A DNA stretch of 36,458 bases from Paenibacillus sp. 1001270B_150601_E10 (lineage in GTDB: Bacteria > Bacillota > Bacilli > Paenibacillales > Paenibacillaceae), in assembly GCF_015558675.1 (NCBI RefSeq), contig NZ_JADMOL010000015.1:1-36458 (forward strand), written 5' to 3'. Position 1 is the first letter of the stretch. Each line of letters opens with the position of its first letter. Below the pieces are notes generated by a model. That model made no database searches. It was not told where the DNA came from and worked only from the letters and a program-made list of their open reading frames with translations. Shown here piece after piece: positions 33,655-36,458 of this stretch. The position numbers were made by a program, and so were the translations under genes.

Positions 33655-34299
33655 ATGGATGAACGAGCTGCAAGCCTCCCCCAGTATGCGTTAATGATTA
33701 ACCTGGCACATAAGCGTGTTGTGGTCGTTGGCGGAGGACAGGTTGCTGTCCGGAAGATCAGACAACTGCTGGAATGCGGAGCAATAGTTATTGTAGTAAG
33801 TCCGGTTATATCTGCTTCACTTCATGAATGGATTCAGGGAGGAAGTATCCATGTCCGAATTAAACCATACGGCCAAGAGGATCTGGAAGGAGCAAGCTTG
33901 GTATTTGCAGCAACAGATGATCCTCTCGTGAATCATCAAGTTGCCGCTGACGCGAAGGCGGCGGGGATTTTTGTGAATGTGGCGCATTCAAGAGAAGCGT
34001 CTGACTTTACGAACCCTGCCGTGCTGCGGTATGGGCATGTGCAGATCAATGTATCCACCGCAGGAGCAAGCCCAACGCTTACTCGACACATTGTTGAGCG
34101 AGTCGATGACATCATTGATGATCGATTGGAAGGACTTGCCGATCATCTGCTTCAGGCAAGGCAGCATGCGCAGCAGCACATTCAAGAGACAAGGACTCGC
34201 CAGAGGCTGCTTCGTGAATATGGCGATGCCTGTTGGAAAGCATGGGAGGAGCGGGAGTCCTTCCCGGTGTGGGATGAATGGTATGAACAACAACGATGA
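33655..34299 (+). CDS. Precorrin-2 dehydrogenase / sirohydrochlorin ferrochelatase-like
   Basis: A 214-aa protein matching the N-terminal half of CysG and the Met8p/SirC/YlnF family, which oxidises precorrin-2 to sirohydrochlorin with NAD+ and in some members inserts iron to form siroheme. It has the NAD motif [22 protein letters not shown] (about residues 18-39), [18 protein letters not shown], and the [27 protein letters not shown] signature with the conserved Ser-Thr region. The start overlaps the end of hemX by context (4 bp apart), and its end overlaps the region before hemC. It pairs functionally with the CobA domain further down the operon. Confidence 0.92.
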   Translation: MDERAASLPQYALMINLAHKRVVVVGGGQVAVRKIRQLLECGAIVIVVSPVISASLHEWIQGGSIHVRIKPYGQEDLEGASLVFAATDDPLVNHQVAADAKAAGIFVNVAHSREASDFTNPAVLRYGHVQINVSTAGASPTLTRHIVERVDDIIDDRLEGLADHLLQARQHAQQHIQETRTRQRLLREYGDACWKAWEERESFPVWDEWYEQQR

Positions 34300-34331
34300 A
34301 GCTGGATGCAGTCCAGCGAGGGGGAACGCGT

Positions 34332-35264
34332 ATGAGAGTCATTAAGGTGGGGACGAGACAAAGTGCGCTCGCATTAACGCAAACAGGCCAAGTGATTGAC
34401 GAGTTGAAGCGAATATGCGAAGAACATCAACTTCCTTTTACATTTGAGGTTCATAAGATTGTCACAAAAGGCGATAGAATCTTAGATGTCACTCTTTCCA
34501 AGGTTGGCGGCAAGGGATTGTTTGTAAAGGAGATTGAGCAGGCGCTGCTTGATCAGACAATCGATATGGCTGTACACAGCATGAAGGACATGCCATGGGA
34601 GCTTCCAGAGGGATTGACCATTGGAGCGATCCCAAAGCGTGTAGACCCTCGTGACGTGCTGATTATGAAGCAGGGAAGCTCCATTGATGATTTGCCGCAG
34701 GGAGCAAAGGTCGGGACAAGCAGTTTGCGTCGCGCAGCACAGCTGCAGGCATACCGTCCTGATTTAGTCATTGAACCGGTGAGGGGTAATATCGATACTC
34801 GCATTAAAAAGCTAGAAACGGAAGGCTTTGATGCCATTGTGCTTGCTGCTGCCGGCCTTCACCGCATGAGCTGGGAGAACCGCATTACCTGCTACCTTCC
34901 GACGGATGTATGCATTCCAGCGGTAGGACAAGGGGCGCTCGCCATTGAATGCCGAGCGGAAGATAAAGAACTGATGGAGCTGTTCTCGTGGTATCATGAT
35001 GAAGAGACCGCTTTACACGTTCGTGCAGAGCGTGCGTTCCTAGGCAAATTGAACGGCGGCTGTCAGATTCCGATTGGCGCTTATGCGACGCACCACGAAG
35101 AATCGAAAAAATTGCAAATGACGGGATTGGTCGGTTCACCAGAAGGAGATCCGATTCTCATCGCATCGCTGGATGGAGATGACCCGGAGCAATTAGGCAA
35201 TGCAGTAGCAGAGAAGCTGCTCGAAGCAGGAGCAGAACAGATATTGGAGCGATTGCGAGGTTAG
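34332..35264 (+). CDS. hemC: Porphobilinogen deaminase (hydroxymethylbilane synthase)
   Basis: Joins four porphobilinogen molecules into hydroxymethylbilane. The 310-aa protein starts [18 protein letters not shown] and has [33 protein letters not shown], and the dipyrromethane cofactor attachment Cys244 in [12 protein letters not shown]. The ATG at 34332 is placed 8-9 bp after GAGGGG; an upstream in-frame ATG (34296) overlaps the previous gene and is less likely. It supplies the substrate of the HemD domain encoded immediately after. Confidence 0.97.
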   Translation: MRVIKVGTRQSALALTQTGQVIDELKRICEEHQLPFTFEVHKIVTKGDRILDVTLSKVGGKGLFVKEIEQALLDQTIDMAVHSMKDMPWELPEGLTIGAIPKRVDPRDVLIMKQGSSIDDLPQGAKVGTSSLRRAAQLQAYRPDLVIEPVRGNIDTRIKKLETEGFDAIVLAAAGLHRMSWENRITCYLPTDVCIPAVGQGALAIECRAEDKELMELFSWYHDEETALHVRAERAFLGKLNGGCQIPIGAYATHHEESKKLQMTGLVGSPEGDPILIASLDGDDPEQLGNAVAEKLLEAGAEQILERLRG

Positions 35265-35268
35265 GTTC

Positions 35269-36458
35269 ATGGGAGAACGTTCGAGTACGGCAGGGATTGT
35301 CTATTTAGTTGGAGCAGGACCTGGGGATGCTGGGTTGATTACGGTTAAGGGCATGAGATGTTTGGAAGAAGCCGAAGTCGTTGTGTATGATCGGCTTGCC
35401 GGTCCGCGCTTGATTCAAATGGCGAGACCAGAGGCAATGAAGATCTATGTTGGCAAAAGACCAGACCATCATGCGATGAAGCAAGAGCAGATTAATCAAC
35501 TGCTCGTGGATTTAGCCAAGACCGGCAAGCAGGTTGTGCGGCTTAAAGGTGGAGATCCTTGCGTATTTGGACGTGTAGGGGAAGAAGCAGCTGTTCTTAA
35601 GCAGCATGGCATTCCGTATGAAATTGTGCCAGGCGTGACGTCTGCAGTGGCCGTTCCCGCGTATGCAGGAATTCCAGTCACGCATCGTAACCGTGCCTCT
35701 TCTTTTAGTGTCATCACAGGCCATGAGACGCCTGAGCGCTTTGAGGAACGCGTGGATTGGGATGAGCTTGCGAGAGTGTCGGGAACCCTATTGTTTCTTA
35801 TGGGGGTAGGGCATATTCGCGCCATTACGGAGCAGTTAATGCGCCGAGGCCGTTCAGGGGAAACGCCGGTTGCGCTTGTACGCTATGGAACGCGTTCGGA
35901 GCAGCAGACGCTTGTCGGAACGCTGGCTACGATTGCGGACGAGGTAGAACGCGTACAATTCCGTTCTCCCGCTGTTATTGTCATAGGCGAAGTCGTGCTG
36001 GAACGGGAGCTCATGCAATGGGCAGAGAGCAGACCCTTATTCGGCCAGCGAGTGCTGGTTACGCGTGCGAAGGCACAGTCTGCCTCCTTCATTCGAGCGA
36101 TCGAGGCGCTTGGCGGCGAGCCTTACGAATATCCAGTCATTGAGACTCGCTTGCCGGATGATCCAGACAGGATTGCCGCTATTCGCGATACCTTATCGCA
36201 TGTATCGGAGCTCGATTGGCTCATTCTAACGAGTGCCAACGGTGTGCACGCATTTATGGCTCATCTCAAGCAGTGCCGTTTGGATATTCGCAGCCTTGCT
36301 CATGTACGAATTGTAGCAGTAGGCCCGAAGACCGGAGAAGTGCTTGAGTCTTACGGTCTCATTGCGGATGATATGGCACAGCAGTTCAGCCAGGAAGGCG
36401 TATTCGAGCTGCTGCAGGGTAAAGTGCAGCCAGGGGAGCACGTGCTGATTGCAACCGC
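35269..36458 (+). CDS. Uroporphyrinogen-III methyltransferase/synthase fusion (CobA-HemD), 3' end outside window
   Basis: A bifunctional enzyme with a CobA-type SAM-dependent methyltransferase first and uroporphyrinogen-III synthase second. I translated it by hand from the ATG at 35269; the frame stays open to the window end, giving 396 codons and an incomplete C-terminus. The methyltransferase part (about 1-255) has VYLVGAGPGDAGLITVKG, VRLKGGDPCVFGR, VPGVTSAVAVPAYAGIPVTHR and LFLMGV. The HemD part begins near residue 262 (FGQRVLVTRAKAQSASFIRAIEALGGE) and shows LILTSANGVHAF and VAVGPKTGEVL. It starts 4 bp after the hemC stop. Such fusions are known in several Firmicutes; B. subtilis has separate genes. 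Confidence 0.95.
   Translation, partial: MGERSSTAGIVYLVGAGPGDAGLITVKGMRCLEEAEVVVYDRLAGPRLIQMARPEAMKIYVGKRPDHHAMKQEQINQLLVDLAKTGKQVVRLKGGDPCVFGRVGEEAAVLKQHGIPYEIVPGVTSAVAVPAYAGIPVTHRNRASSFSVITGHETPERFEERVDWDELARVSGTLLFLMGVGHIRAITEQLMRRGRSGETPVALVRYGTRSEQQTLVGTLATIADEVERVQFRSPAVIVIGEVVLERELMQWAESRPLFGQRVLVTRAKAQSASFIRAIEALGGEPYEYPVIETRLPDDPDRIAAIRDTLSHVSELDWLILTSANGVHAFMAHLKQCRLDIRSLAHVRIVAVGPKTGEVLESYGLIADDMAQQFSQEGVFELLQGKVQPGEHVLIAT

Overview
The window looks like chromosome of a Bacillales bacterium, most likely Paenibacillus or a close relative. The reasons are the order tig-clpP-clpX ... lonB-lonA-engB ... hemA-hemX-hemC-cobA/hemD, strong AGGAGG-type ribosome binding sites, sigma-A promoters with 17-bp spacers, U-tailed intrinsic terminators and a tRNA with encoded CCA. 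The genus is inferred from gene order and protein character, not from a database search.

Left part (1-3.5 kb). The window opens inside a sensor histidine kinase. It is followed by a small exported protein with 14-residue Met-rich repeats; two 11-bp-spaced direct repeats upstream of it look like a response-regulator site. Next is a complete fluoride-resistance unit: sigma-A promoter, fluoride (crcB) riboswitch with terminator, and a CLC-F type fluoride/proton antiporter. A convergent pair of small genes (a DUF3006 protein and an unknown) follows on the minus strand.

Accessory part (3.8-16 kb). A single plus-strand operon runs from one promoter: tetR, an MFS exporter, a DoxX-like membrane protein, an FAD monooxygenase, an NRPS (C-A-PCP) and a PKS (KS, degenerate AT, ACP, TE). 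All intergenic gaps are about 29-36 bp. Two copies of TTACTTA(C/G)GAGTAA sit immediately downstream of the -10, consistent with autoregulation by the TetR protein. The PKS has lost its acyltransferase active site (GHSxG is replaced by EDLLT), so malonyl loading must come in trans or the module is disabled. This is the best candidate for an undescribed small-molecule pathway. Between it and a tRNA-Arg(UCU) gene lie a P-loop ATPase, a truncated VOC-family gene and apparently empty or decayed sequence.

Core part (16-36.5 kb). This is a conserved protein-quality-control and housekeeping block: an unknown 331-aa protein, trigger factor, ClpP, ClpX, IspG, an AGCS amino-acid symporter with a GlnR/TnrA-like box at its promoter, LonB, LonA, the ribosome-biogenesis GTPase EngB/YsxC, an unknown 198-aa protein and S-adenosylmethionine decarboxylase. 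The tetrapyrrole operon follows: hemA, hemX, a precorrin-2 dehydrogenase (SirC-like), hemC and a cobA-hemD fusion cut by the window end. The hemA promoter is overlapped by a Fur/PerR-type box. The operon therefore supplies uroporphyrinogen III for heme and also carries the enzymes for the siroheme branch.
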